From Curtobacterium sp. GC_Cur_3 (GTDB lineage Bacteria; Actinomycetota; Actinomycetes; Actinomycetales; Microbacteriaceae): DNA of 64,000 bases. The stretch is taken from assembly GCF_026544205.1 (NCBI RefSeq), contig NZ_JALNUI010000008.1, positions 62,001 to 126,000 on the forward strand, written 5' to 3'. This document shows, piece by piece, positions 52,666 to 62,576 of this stretch (positions within the stretch are counted from its first letter, which is position 1; every line of letters starts with the position of its first letter). Position numbers and translations under genes: made by a program. The notes under the pieces were generated by a model. The model did not search any database. It was not told the DNA's origin and saw only the letters and a list, made by a program, of their open reading frames with translations.

Positions 52666-55600
52666 GTGACGACAACCTCGTCCACCTCGTCCACTGCGGG
52701 CCGGCGTTCGCCGCGTGTCCCGATCGTGGTCACGATCATCGTGCTGGCCGCACTGGTGATCGCCTTCTTCATCTTCGCCAGCCTGTACACCGACTACGCG
52801 TGGTTCGCGCAGCTCGGCTTCCAGCAGGTGCTGACCACGCGGTGGATCGCCGGGGCGGTGATGTTCTTCGCCGGCTTCCTCGGCATGGCCGTGCCGGTGT
52901 ACCTGAGCATCCTGTTCGCGTTCCGGTTCCGACCGGTCTACGCCAAGCTCGGGTCGCAGCTCGACCGATACCAGCAGGTCATCGAGCCGCTCCGCCGGGT
53001 CGTCATGATCGGCATCCCGGTCGTCCTCGGCATCTTCGCCGGACTCGCCACGGCCCCGCGCTGGAGCATGGTCCTGGAGTACTTCAACCGGACCCCCTTC
53101 GGCAAGAAGGACCCGCAGTTCGGCCTGGACATCGGCTTCTACGTCTTCGAGCTGCCGTTCTGGCGCTCGGTCGTGGCCTACTCGTCCGCGGTGGTCCTCA
53201 TCGCCGGGCTCGCCGCGCTCGCCGCGTGCTACCTCTACGGCGCCATGCGCTTCGGCGGGCGAGAGGTCCGGATCTCCCGCGCCGCCCGCGTGCAGCTCGC
53301 CATCACGGCTGCGCTCTACATCGCGCTGCAGGCCGTCAGCCTGTGGTTCGACCAGTACGCCGCCCTGACCAAGAACAACTCGCTGATCACCGGTGCGCAG
53401 TACACCGAGGTCAACGCCACGATCCCCGGTCGCGAGATCATGGCGGGCATCGCGGCGATCGTCGCACTGCTCTTCATCGTCACGGCGGTCATCGGCCGCT
53501 GGCGGATCTCGATCGTCGGCACCGGGCTGCTGCTCGTCTCCGCGATCGTCATCGGCGGCATCTACCCGTGGATCGTCCAGCGCCTGCAGGTCGCCCCGAG
53601 TGAGCGGTCGTTCGAGTCCGCGTACATCCAACGGAACATCGACGCCACCCGAGACGCCTACGACGTCTCCGGGGTGAAGGAGTCGAACTACGACGCCACC
53701 ACCTCGCCGTCCACCGGTGCCCTCGCGCAGGACGCCCAGACGACGGCGAACATCCGCCTGATCGACCCGAAGATCGTGTCCGACACGTTCAGCCAGCTGC
53801 AGCAGTCGCGGCAGTACTACAAGTTCCCGTCCGAGCTCGACGTCGACCGCTACGACATCAAGGGCAAGACCGAGGACACCGTCATCGCGGTCCGCGACAT
53901 CGACCTCGACGGCCTGAGCGCCAAGGCGAACACGCAGTACAACCGCACGTTCGTCTACACCCACGGCTACGGCGTCGCGGCGGCCTACGGCAACCAGCGC
54001 GCCAGCGACGGCAAGCCGGTGTTCCTCGAGTCCGGCATCCCGACCACCGGTGCCCTCGGCGACTACCAGCAGCGCGTCTACTTCGGCGAGACCTCGCCCG
54101 GCTACTCGATCGTCGGTGCCCCCGAGGGCTCGAAGAACGTGGAGCTCGACTACCCGTCCGGCTCGGACGACGACAACGGCGGCAACGCGACGACGACCTA
54201 CAAGGGCGACGGCGGGCCGACCATCGGCAACTTCTTCAACCGCCTCGTCTACGCGGCGAAGTTCCAGTCGGAGCAGATCCTGCTCTCGAACGCGGTCAAC
54301 AAGGACTCGCAGATCCTGTACGACCGCAACCCGATCACCCGTGTGCAGAAGGTCGCGCCGTACCTGACGCTCGACAGCGACGCCTACCCGGCGATCGTGA
54401 ACCACCGTCTGCAGTGGATCGTCGACGGCTACTCGACCTCGGACGCGTACCCGTACTCGCAGAGCCAGAGCCTCGCCGACAGCATCAACGGCACCGAGTC
54501 CTCGACGTTCCGCACCGACCAGGTCAACTACATCCGCAACTCGGTGAAGGCCACGGTCGACGCGTACACGGGCAAGGTGACCCTCTACACGTGGGACACG
54601 AAGGACCCGGTGCTGAAGACCTGGCAGAAGGTCTTCCCGACGTCGTTGAAGCCGGTCTCCGCGATGAGCGCCGACCTGCTCGACCACGTCCGGTACCCGA
54701 CCGACCTGTTCAAGGTGCAGCGCTCGATCCTCGGGACGTACCACGTCACCAACGCCAACTCGTTCTACTCGGGTGACGACGCCTGGACGACGCCGACCGA
54801 GCCGACGAGCGGGTCGAACGACGCCGACACGACGGCGGCGAACACCACCACGACGACGACCGCGCTGGGCACCCAGACGTCGGCGGCACGGGCGAACCTG
54901 CAGGACCCGTACTACCTGACGATGAAGGTGCCGGGGCAGGGGACCGCGTACTCGCTCTACACGACGTACATCCCGCAGCAGACGGGGTCGAACGCCCGGA
55001 ACGTGCTGACCGGGTACCTCGCCGTCGACTCCGACGCAGGCGGCGCCGGCAAGGGCACGCGGGCGTCGGGCTACGGCAGGCTCACGCTGCTGACGATCCC
55101 CAAGACCGACAACATCCCCGGTCCGCTCCAGGTGCAGAACCTCTTCAACTCGGACACCACGGTGTCGCAGGAGCTGAACATCCTGAAGCGCGGCAACAGC
55201 ACCGTCAAGCAGGGCAACCTGCTGACGCTGCCGGTCGGTGGCGGGTTCCTCTACGTGCAGCCCGTCTACGTGCAGTCCACGTCGAGTGGCTCGTACCCGC
55301 TGCTGCAGAAGGTCCTGGTGGCCTTCGGCGACAAGATCGCGTTCGAGGACACCCTCGACGAGGCGCTCAACCAGCTGTTCGGTGGTGACTCCGGCGCGGC
55401 CGCGGGTGACCAGGGCGCCGCTGCGGGCGGTTCCGACACCGGGACCGACAACGGCTCGGACAACGGGACCTCGGACTCCGGTTCGGGTTCGTCCGCGGGC
55501 ACCGGGTCCACCGGTGGCTCGTCGTCTGCCTCGGACAACCCCGCCGTGCAGAAGGCGCTCGCCGATGCCAGCGCAGCGCTGCAGGACCGCCAGCAGGCCT

Positions 55601-55704
55601 ACGCGGACAACGACCTCGTCGCTGCCGCCGAGGCCGACCAGCGTCTGCAGGACGCCATCCAGGCCGCGGTCGAGGCCGAGGAATCGGGCTCGTCCGGCAA
55701 CTGA
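52666..55704 (+). CDS. UPF0182 large membrane protein
   Basis: 1012 residues. Seven membrane helices occupy the first 320 residues (IVVTIIVLAALVIAFFIFASL is the first), and a large outer-face domain of about 570 residues follows, typical of the UPF0182 family (Rv3193c). Conserved segments include YTDYAWFAQLGFQQVLTTRW and SERSFESAYIQRNIDATRDA. The end carries a disordered Gly-Ser-Asp-Thr tract and then a helix rich in Ala, Asp and Gln. The function is unknown; the family is conserved across Actinobacteria. GTG 52666 follows CTGGAG by eight bases. Confidence 0.92.
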   Translation: MTTTSSTSSTAGRRSPRVPIVVTIIVLAALVIAFFIFASLYTDYAWFAQLGFQQVLTTRWIAGAVMFFAGFLGMAVPVYLSILFAFRFRPVYAKLGSQLDRYQQVIEPLRRVVMIGIPVVLGIFAGLATAPRWSMVLEYFNRTPFGKKDPQFGLDIGFYVFELPFWRSVVAYSSAVVLIAGLAALAACYLYGAMRFGGREVRISRAARVQLAITAALYIALQAVSLWFDQYAALTKNNSLITGAQYTEVNATIPGREIMAGIAAIVALLFIVTAVIGRWRISIVGTGLLLVSAIVIGGIYPWIVQRLQVAPSERSFESAYIQRNIDATRDAYDVSGVKESNYDATTSPSTGALAQDAQTTANIRLIDPKIVSDTFSQLQQSRQYYKFPSELDVDRYDIKGKTEDTVIAVRDIDLDGLSAKANTQYNRTFVYTHGYGVAAAYGNQRASDGKPVFLESGIPTTGALGDYQQRVYFGETSPGYSIVGAPEGSKNVELDYPSGSDDDNGGNATTTYKGDGGPTIGNFFNRLVYAAKFQSEQILLSNAVNKDSQILYDRNPITRVQKVAPYLTLDSDAYPAIVNHRLQWIVDGYSTSDAYPYSQSQSLADSINGTESSTFRTDQVNYIRNSVKATVDAYTGKVTLYTWDTKDPVLKTWQKVFPTSLKPVSAMSADLLDHVRYPTDLFKVQRSILGTYHVTNANSFYSGDDAWTTPTEPTSGSNDADTTAANTTTTTTALGTQTSAARANLQDPYYLTMKVPGQGTAYSLYTTYIPQQTGSNARNVLTGYLAVDSDAGGAGKGTRASGYGRLTLLTIPKTDNIPGPLQVQNLFNSDTTVSQELNILKRGNSTVKQGNLLTLPVGGGFLYVQPVYVQSTSSGSYPLLQKVLVAFGDKIAFEDTLDEALNQLFGGDSGAAAGDQGAAAGGSDTGTDNGSDNGTSDSGSGSSAGTGSTGGSSSASDNPAVQKALADASAALQDRQQAYADNDLVAAAEADQRLQDAIQAAVEAEESGSSGN

Positions 55705-55709
55705 CGACA

Positions 55710-55741
55710 CGGGCGGGGTGGCCGATTTGGCACCCCGCCCG
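55710..55741 (+). terminator. Hairpin terminator after the UPF0182 gene
   Basis: Eleven-base arms CGGGCGGGGTG and CACCCCGCCCG around a ten-base loop, six bases past the stop. Confidence 0.85.
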
Positions 55742-55766
55742 TTGCCGTGTAGGCTTATCAACGTGC

Positions 55767-55843
55767 CGCGGGGTGGAGCAGTTCGGTAGCTCGCTGGGCT
55801 CATAACCCAGAGGTCGTAGGTTCAAATCCTGCCCCCGCAACCA
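55767..55843 (+). tRNA. Initiator tRNA-fMet (CAT), with encoded CCA
   Basis: A full 77-base cloverleaf. The acceptor stem is CGCGGGG with C1 opposite A72, a mismatch that marks initiator tRNAs. The anticodon stem CTGGG/CCCAG has three consecutive G-C pairs next to the loop CTCATAA, also an initiator mark. GTTCAAATC is the T loop region, and the terminal CCA is encoded. It stands alone behind the UPF0182 terminator and is followed by its own hairpin. Confidence 0.96.
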
Positions 55844-55852
55844 ACGCGACAC

Positions 55853-55886
55853 AAGAAGCCCCGGTCCTCACGGACCGGGGCTTCTT
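55853..55886 (+). terminator. Hairpin terminator after the tRNA
   Basis: Fifteen-base perfect arms AAGAAGCCCCGGTCC and complement, loop TCAC, with T-rich closing bases. Confidence 0.92.
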
Positions 55887-55921
55887 CGTGTTCCAGGCGT
55901 CATGCTCGTTTCCGCTGTCCG

Positions 55922-55963
55922 GGGCGGGAGGCGCCCTGCCAGCTGGTGGGGAGCCTCCCGCCC
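55922..55963. terminator. Degenerate copy of the GGGAGGC palindrome
   Basis: Arms GGGCGGGAGGC and GCCTCCCGCCC enclose an altered centre still containing TGCCAGCTGG. It lies at the 3' end of the broken minus-strand gene at 55998. Confidence 0.65.
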
Positions 55964-55997
55964 GGATCCTGGTCGCGTCGCGACCCGGGCTGCTGGT

Positions 55998-56141
55998 TCA
56001 GCCGGTCGCGCGCTTGCCGCGGACCCCGCGTCCGAGCGCCGTGATGCGCTCGAGTTCCTCCTGGGTGAAGGTGACCTCTGCCGCGGCCACGTTCTCAGCG
56101 ACGCGTCCGGGGTTCCGCGATCCCGGGATCGGGACGATGTC
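55998..56141 (-). pseudogene. C-terminal remnant of an aldo/keto reductase
   Basis: The 47 residues DIVPIPGSRNPGRVAENVAA and onward are the usual end of aldo/keto reductases: IPGSRNP binds the NADPH phosphate, and the rest matches AEVTFTQEELERITALG. All of the catalytic barrel before it, with the Tyr-Lys-Asp-His site, is missing; the frame upstream turns into an arginine-rich run with no homology and the nitrilase gene begins. This is a deletion remnant, probably left when the gene was replaced or cut out. Confidence 0.82.
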
Positions 56142-56179
56142 GCGCCGGCGTCGGCGGCGCGCGTCGTCCGGGTGCCGGT

Positions 56180-56185
56180 TAGCCT
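56180..56185 (+). promoter_or_regulatory. Leaderless promoter -10, nitrilase-family gene
   Basis: TAGCCT with six bases to GTG 56192. Confidence 0.6.
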
Positions 56186-56191
56186 GGCCCG

Positions 56192-57025
56192 GTGACCACA
56201 CTGACCATCGCCGCGGCGCAGTTCGCCCCCGTGGACGACCCCGCCGCGAACCTCGAGACCGTGCGGGCGGCAGCGGAGGACGCGGCGGCCCGCGGTGCCC
56301 AGCTCCTGGTCACGCCCGAGTACACGTCGTACTTCACGCCGGAGATCGACGACCGGTTCGTCGCCTCCGCGCAGCCGCTCGACGGGTCCTTCGTCACCGG
56401 GCTGCGGCGGATCGCCCGGAGCACCGGGGTGGCGCTCGTGGTCGGGGTGGCCGAGGCCGGCTCGGACGCCGAGCGGTTCCGGAACACGCTCGTCGCAATC
56501 GATGCCGACGGGTCCCTCGTCAGCACGTACCGGAAGGTGCACCTGTACGACGCGTTCGGCGCGCGGGAGTCCGACCGGATCGAGGCGGGCGACCCCGAGC
56601 AACTGCCGGTGTTCGAACTCGGCGGCCTGCGGGTCGGGCTCGAGACCTGCTACGACCTGCGGTTCCCCGAGGTCACGCGGCGGCTGGCTGCGGATGCTGC
56701 TGCTGCCGACGTCGTGCTGGTGCCTGCCGAGTGGGTGCGCGGACCGGGCAAGGAACACCACTGGCGGACCCTGCTCACGGCGCGGGCGATCGAGAACACC
56801 GTGTGGGTGGTCGGTGTCGGCCAGGCGCCGCCGATCGGCATCGGGGGATCGGTCGCCCTCGACCCGTCCGGTGTCGCCCTCGCTGCGCTCGGATCGGCGC
56901 CGGGGCTGCTGTTGACCACCGTGGACACCGACGTCACCGCCGAGGTCCGGCGGACGAACCCCTCGCTGTCACTGCGGCGGTACGACGTGCGCGTCCGGGG
57001 TGCCGCCGACGTCACGCCCGGCTGA
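56192..57025 (+). CDS. Carbon-nitrogen hydrolase (nitrilase superfamily)
   Basis: 277 residues with the catalytic triad of the superfamily: Glu in LLVTPEYTSYFTP, Lys in TYRKVHLYDAFG, Cys in GLETCYDLRFPEV. The wording is closest to the omega-amidase/deaminated-glutathione amidase branch. The adjacent aminotransferase of the kynurenine/glutamine-transaminase type supports this: such a pair can salvage alpha-keto acids through a transaminase and an omega-amidase. The two genes converge and overlap by 14 bases. The natural substrate is inferred, not shown. Confidence 0.87.
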   Translation: MTTLTIAAAQFAPVDDPAANLETVRAAAEDAAARGAQLLVTPEYTSYFTPEIDDRFVASAQPLDGSFVTGLRRIARSTGVALVVGVAEAGSDAERFRNTLVAIDADGSLVSTYRKVHLYDAFGARESDRIEAGDPEQLPVFELGGLRVGLETCYDLRFPEVTRRLAADAAAADVVLVPAEWVRGPGKEHHWRTLLTARAIENTVWVVGVGQAPPIGIGGSVALDPSGVALAALGSAPGLLLTTVDTDVTAEVRRTNPSLSLRRYDVRVRGAADVTPG

Positions 57026-58247
57026 GGGTGGCGAGCCGGCCGGCTGCGTCCTCGAGCACCGACCGCCGCTTGCAGAACGCGAAGCGGACCAGCGACCGGT
57101 ACCCGGCTGCGTGGTCCGGCCGGACGAACGCCGACACGGGCACACCGACGACGCCCGCCAGGTGCGGCAGCTCGAGGCAGAAGGCGCGCGCGTCCTCGTA
57201 GCCGAGCGGGGAGGTGTCCGCGATGACGAAGTAGCCGCCGTCGGGCCGGTGCACGCCGAAGCCCGCTGCGGTGAGTCCCGCCGCCAGCACGGCGTGCTTG
57301 GCGGCGAGGTCCGCTGCGATGCCGGTGAAGACCGCGTCCGGCAGGCGGAGGCCTGCGGCGACGGCAGGCTGGAACGGCGCACCGTTGACGAAGGTCAGGT
57401 ACTGCTTGACGGTCGTGATCGCGGTCACGAGCGCCGGGGGAGCGGTCAGCCATCCGATCTTCCAGCCGGTCGTGCTGAAGGTCTTGCCGGCGCTGGAGAT
57501 CGTGACCGTCCGCTCCCGGGCGCCGGGCAGCGTGGCGATCGGCACGTGTCGTGCGCGCGTCGCGTTCTCCGTGTCTTCCGCGTGGTCCGTCTCGAAGGTC
57601 AGGTGCTCGTAGACCTCGTCGGTGATGATGACCGCGTCGTGGCGCTCGGCGAGCTCGACCACGACACGAAGGACCTCGGTCGGCAACACCCGTCCGGTCG
57701 GGTTGTGCGGCGTGTTGATGAGGACCGCGCGGGTCCGGTCGGAGAACGCCGCACGGAGCGTGGACTCATCGGGCAGGAAGTCCGGCGCGGTCAGCGGCAC
57801 CGTCACGTGGGTGGCACCGGCGAGGCGGATCAGGGCACCGTAGGCGTCGTAGAACGGCTCGAAGGTGACCACCTCGTCGCCCGGCTCGACCAGGGCGAGG
57901 AGCGTCGCCGCGAGCGCTTCGGTCGCGCCGGCGGTGACGAGGACCTCCTGGTCCGGATCGACCTGGAGCCCGTACCAGTGGCGCTGGTGCTCGGCGATCG
58001 CCAGGCGCAGGTCGGGGGTCCCGCGCCCCGGTGGGTACTGGTTCACGCCATCGCGGATGGCCTGCACCGCGGCGTCGAGGACCTCGACGGGGCCGTCCTC
58101 GTCGGGGAAGCCCTGCCCGAGGTTGACCGCACCGGTACTGGCCGCCAGAGCGCTCATCTCGGCGAACACGGTGGGGGCAGGGACGCCGTCGGGGCCGAGG
58201 AGCATCGCGCCCTCCGCCGCTCGCAGCCAGGGTCCGGTGTGCCGCAT
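57012..58247 (-). CDS. PLP-dependent aminotransferase, class I (methionine/kynurenine type)
   Basis: 411 residues, fold type I. SSAGKTFSTTGWKIGW has the PLP lysine; NTPHNPTGRVL and ITDEVYEHLTF the Asn, Asp and Tyr around the cofactor; VRFAFCKRR the substrate-carboxylate arginine. NLGQGFPDEDGP at the start places it with glutamine/kynurenine/methionine aminotransferases. It probably works on methionine or aromatic keto acids. GGAGGGAAC stands just before ATG 58247. The convergent nitrilase-type gene makes an omega-amidase pathway plausible. Confidence 0.87.
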   Translation of the reverse strand: MRHTGPWLRAAEGAMLLGPDGVPAPTVFAEMSALAASTGAVNLGQGFPDEDGPVEVLDAAVQAIRDGVNQYPPGRGTPDLRLAIAEHQRHWYGLQVDPDQEVLVTAGATEALAATLLALVEPGDEVVTFEPFYDAYGALIRLAGATHVTVPLTAPDFLPDESTLRAAFSDRTRAVLINTPHNPTGRVLPTEVLRVVVELAERHDAVIITDEVYEHLTFETDHAEDTENATRARHVPIATLPGARERTVTISSAGKTFSTTGWKIGWLTAPPALVTAITTVKQYLTFVNGAPFQPAVAAGLRLPDAVFTGIAADLAAKHAVLAAGLTAAGFGVHRPDGGYFVIADTSPLGYEDARAFCLELPHLAGVVGVPVSAFVRPDHAAGYRSLVRFAFCKRRSVLEDAAGRLATLSRA

Positions 58248-58338
58248 GGGGTTCCCTCCGACGGGCGCTCGCGCTGGACGGTCCCCAACCTAGTGCGTCC
58301 GCTCCGCCGCTCCCGGGAGTGCGTCCACAGGTGACGCA

Positions 58339-58344
58339 TAAGCT
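58339..58344 (+). promoter_or_regulatory. Candidate -10 for the HtrA protease gene
   Basis: TAAGCT; RNA would begin near 58351 and run about 80 bases to the start codon, past the ribosome site AAAGGAG. Confidence 0.45.
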
Positions 58345-58429
58345 CGCCTCAAGGCACTTGCAGGGTCGTCATCAGGACTGCCCAGGCTCGTGCGACAGAC
58401 TGCACGAGCTTGAAAGGAGCACGTCCAGC

Positions 58430-60466
<2,037 letters not shown>

Positions 60467-60476
60467 CGCACCCCAC

Positions 60477-60524
60477 CACAGACGGGAGGCACGGTGCCAG
60501 CTGGCACCGTGCCTCCCGTCTGTG
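60477..60524 (+). terminator. Perfect 48-bp palindrome after the HtrA gene
   Basis: Two exact 24-base arms with no spacer, centre CAG|CTG, inner core CACGGTGCCAGCTGGCACCGTG. Relative to 2587-2632, a C is changed to A in one arm and the partner G to T in the other, a compensated change that keeps the pairing. Confidence 0.88.
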
Positions 60525-60578
60525 CGCGCCCACCCCGCTCGCCGGTCCCGCTCCGGTCCCCGTGCCCGTCCCATCCGT

Positions 60579-61405
60579 CGAACGGGCGAAATGCCGCCGT
60601 CCCTGCCGGACCCGACCCTGCGCTTCCGCCCGTTCGGCTCTGCTGGACGCGAGCGGGCGAAATGCCGGCGTGTGTGCCGGACCGGACCCCGCGATTCCGC
60701 TCGCTCGGCTCTGTTGGACGCGAGCGGGCGAAATGCCGACGTCCCTGCCGGACCGGACCCCGCGCTTCCGCTCGCTCGGCTCTGTTGGACGCGAGCGGGC
60801 GAAATGCCGGCGTGTGTGCCGGACCGGACACAACGCTTCCGCCCGCTCGGCTCTGCTGGAGGCGAGCGGGCGAATGCCGCCGTGCGTGCCGGACCCCGCG
60901 CTTCCGCCCGTTTGGCCGCGGAAAGCCGAGCGGGCGAAATGCCGCTGTCTCTGCCAGACCCGACCCGGCGCTTCCGCCAGTTCGCGCTTGGACAGGCGAG
61001 CGGGCGAATTGCCGGCGTGTGTGGCGGACCGACCCCGCGCTTCCGCCCGGTCGGCTCTGGGGGAGGCGAGCGGTGAGATGCCGCCGTCCCTGCCGAAGTC
61101 GACCCTGCGCTTCCGCCCGTTCGCCCGCGGACAGGCGAGCGGGCGGAATGCCGGCGTCCCTGCCGGACCGGACCCCGCGCTTCCGCCCGTTCGGCTCTGC
61201 TGGAGGCGAGCGGGCGAAACGCCGCCGTCCCTGCCGGACCCGACCCCGCGCTTCCGCCCGCTCGGCTCTGCTGGACGCGAGCGGGCGGAATGCCGGCGTG
61301 CGTGGCGGATCCGACCCCGCGCTTCCGCCCGTTCGCCCGCGGACAGCCCAACGGGCGAAATGCCGGCGTGTGTGGCGGATCCGACCCCGCGCTTCCGCCC
61401 GTTCG
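60579..61405. repeat. Twelve-unit hairpin-repeat array of about 71-bp period
   Basis: Units begin at 60579, 60650, 60721, 60792, 60863, 60927, 60997, 61067, 61136, 61207, 61278 and 61349, at steps of 71 (most), 70, 69 or 64. Each has an opening arm CGAGCGGGCGAAATGCC, a middle with GCCGGACCGGACCCCGCG, and a closing arm TTCCGCCCGCTCG or TTCCGCCCGTTCG complementary to the opening, then a linker of about 12 bases of type GCTCTGCTGGACG or CCCGCGGACAG. A 71-base period cannot keep one reading frame, so it is not a coding repeat. It fills most of the gap between the HtrA and glycosyltransferase genes. Confidence 0.93.
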
Positions 61406-61491
61406 GCGAGAGGGAGAGCAGAGGGAGCGGGAGGAACTGGCGGCAGGACGGGCGCGCAGGGCGGCGACAGGTGGGGGAGTCCGGGGATTGA

Positions 61492-61497
61492 TAGGCT
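61492..61497 (+). promoter_or_regulatory. Candidate -10 of the surface-polymer cluster
   Basis: TAGGCT about 87 bases past the repeat array, giving a leader of about 29 bases with CCGAGGGA before ATG 61533. Confidence 0.55.
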
Positions 61498-61532
61498 GCA
61501 GGTCGCTCACCGCCAGGACCCCGAGGGATCGC

Positions 61533-62576
61533 ATGCAGACAGACGGACAGCGCCTGCCGGGCGTCTCGTACGTGATGCCCGTCCTGAACGAGGTGACCGA
61601 GGTGCGCGCTGCGGTCGCGAGCCTCCTCGACCAGGACTACGCGGGGCCGTTCGAGGTCGTGCTGGCGCTCGGACCCTCCATCGACGGCACGAACGAACTC
61701 GTCGCCGAGATGAGTGCCGCCGACCCCCGCATCCGCGCGGTCGACAACCCGGTGGGCTCGACGCCCGCCGGCCTCAACGTGGCGATCCGCGCCTCCGAGC
61801 ACCCCGTCGTGGTCCGCGTCGACGCGCACTCGGTGCTCCCGCGGGACTACACGCGCATCGCCGTCCGGACCCTGACCGAGTCGGGTGCGGACAACGTCGG
61901 CGGGATCATGCGCGCCGAGGGGCGGACGCCGTTCGAGAAGGCCGTGGCGCTCGCGTACGGCAGCCGCGTCGGTCTCGGCGGGACGCCCCACCACGTCGGT
62001 GGCCAGGCCGGACCGGCCGAGACCGCCTACCTCGGTGTCTTCCGGCGCGACCGCCTGTTCGCGGTCGGACTGTTCGACGAGGGCATCAAGCGCGGCCAGG
62101 ACTGGGAGCTGAACCGGCGGCTGCGGACCACCGGCGGCACGGTCTGGTTCACGCCCGAGCTCGTCGTCACGTACCGGCCGCGGCCGAGCCTGAAGCGCCT
62201 CATCCGGCAGTTCGTCGCCACGGGACTGTGGCGCGGTGAGCTCGCACGACGGTTCCCCGCGGGCAACGGCGTGCGGTACTTCGTGCCACCCGTGATGGTC
62301 GCGGGACTCGGCCTCGGGCTCGTCGCGGGGATCGTCGGCGTCGTCGGCGCGGCCCTCCGCAGCGGTGCCGCGTGGGCGTTGCTCGGCTTCGTCGTCCCGG
62401 CGGTCTACCTGGTGTTCGTCGTCGTCGGTGCCCTCGCGGTCTCCCGACGCTCCGACGCGGCCACACGGGCGTGGCTGCTCGTCGTCCTGCCCTGCATCCA
62501 CATCGGCTGGGGGGTCGGGTTCATCGTCGGGTTCCTGACGCGGACCTCCGAGCTGACGACCCACACCGGACGGTGA
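61533..62576 (+). CDS. Family 2 glycosyltransferase with C-terminal membrane helices
   Basis: 347 residues. The GT-A part reads VSYVMPVLNEVTEVRAAVAS, a sugar-nucleotide region VVRVDAHSVLPRDYTRIAV (with DAH in place of the usual DxD), and GIKRGQDWELNRRLR, the catalytic QDWE motif. Two or three helices follow after residue 245. Such enzymes add a sugar to a membrane-bound acceptor. It leads a run of genes joined by four-base overlaps with the CDP-alcohol transferase and another GT2, a set suited to making a wall-linked glycopolymer; the polymer's identity is unknown. Confidence 0.88.
   Translation: MQTDGQRLPGVSYVMPVLNEVTEVRAAVASLLDQDYAGPFEVVLALGPSIDGTNELVAEMSAADPRIRAVDNPVGSTPAGLNVAIRASEHPVVVRVDAHSVLPRDYTRIAVRTLTESGADNVGGIMRAEGRTPFEKAVALAYGSRVGLGGTPHHVGGQAGPAETAYLGVFRRDRLFAVGLFDEGIKRGQDWELNRRLRTTGGTVWFTPELVVTYRPRPSLKRLIRQFVATGLWRGELARRFPAGNGVRYFVPPVMVAGLGLGLVAGIVGVVGAALRSGAAWALLGFVVPAVYLVFVVVGALAVSRRSDAATRAWLLVVLPCIHIGWGVGFIVGFLTRTSELTTHTGR

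Noticed and set aside
52495..55803. A 1102-residue open frame opposite the UPF0182 gene
   Set aside because: The plus strand codes for a full UPF0182 protein with membrane helices; the minus frame has the Val/Arg/Asp pattern of antisense frames.
55767..55843. Attachment site of an integrated element at the tRNA
   Set aside because: No integrase, no repeated tRNA 3' end and no change in base composition next to it; only the reductase stub suggests a past event.
60579..61405. CRISPR array
   Set aside because: Units of 71 bases are conserved nearly throughout, with no short repeat and unique spacer pattern, and no cas genes are nearby.
60494..61491. Long open frames across the hairpin array, reading as Arg/Cys/Ala-rich repeats
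   Set aside because: The 71-base step changes frame with every unit, all six frames are open because of GC content, and no start with a ribosome site or known domain is present.
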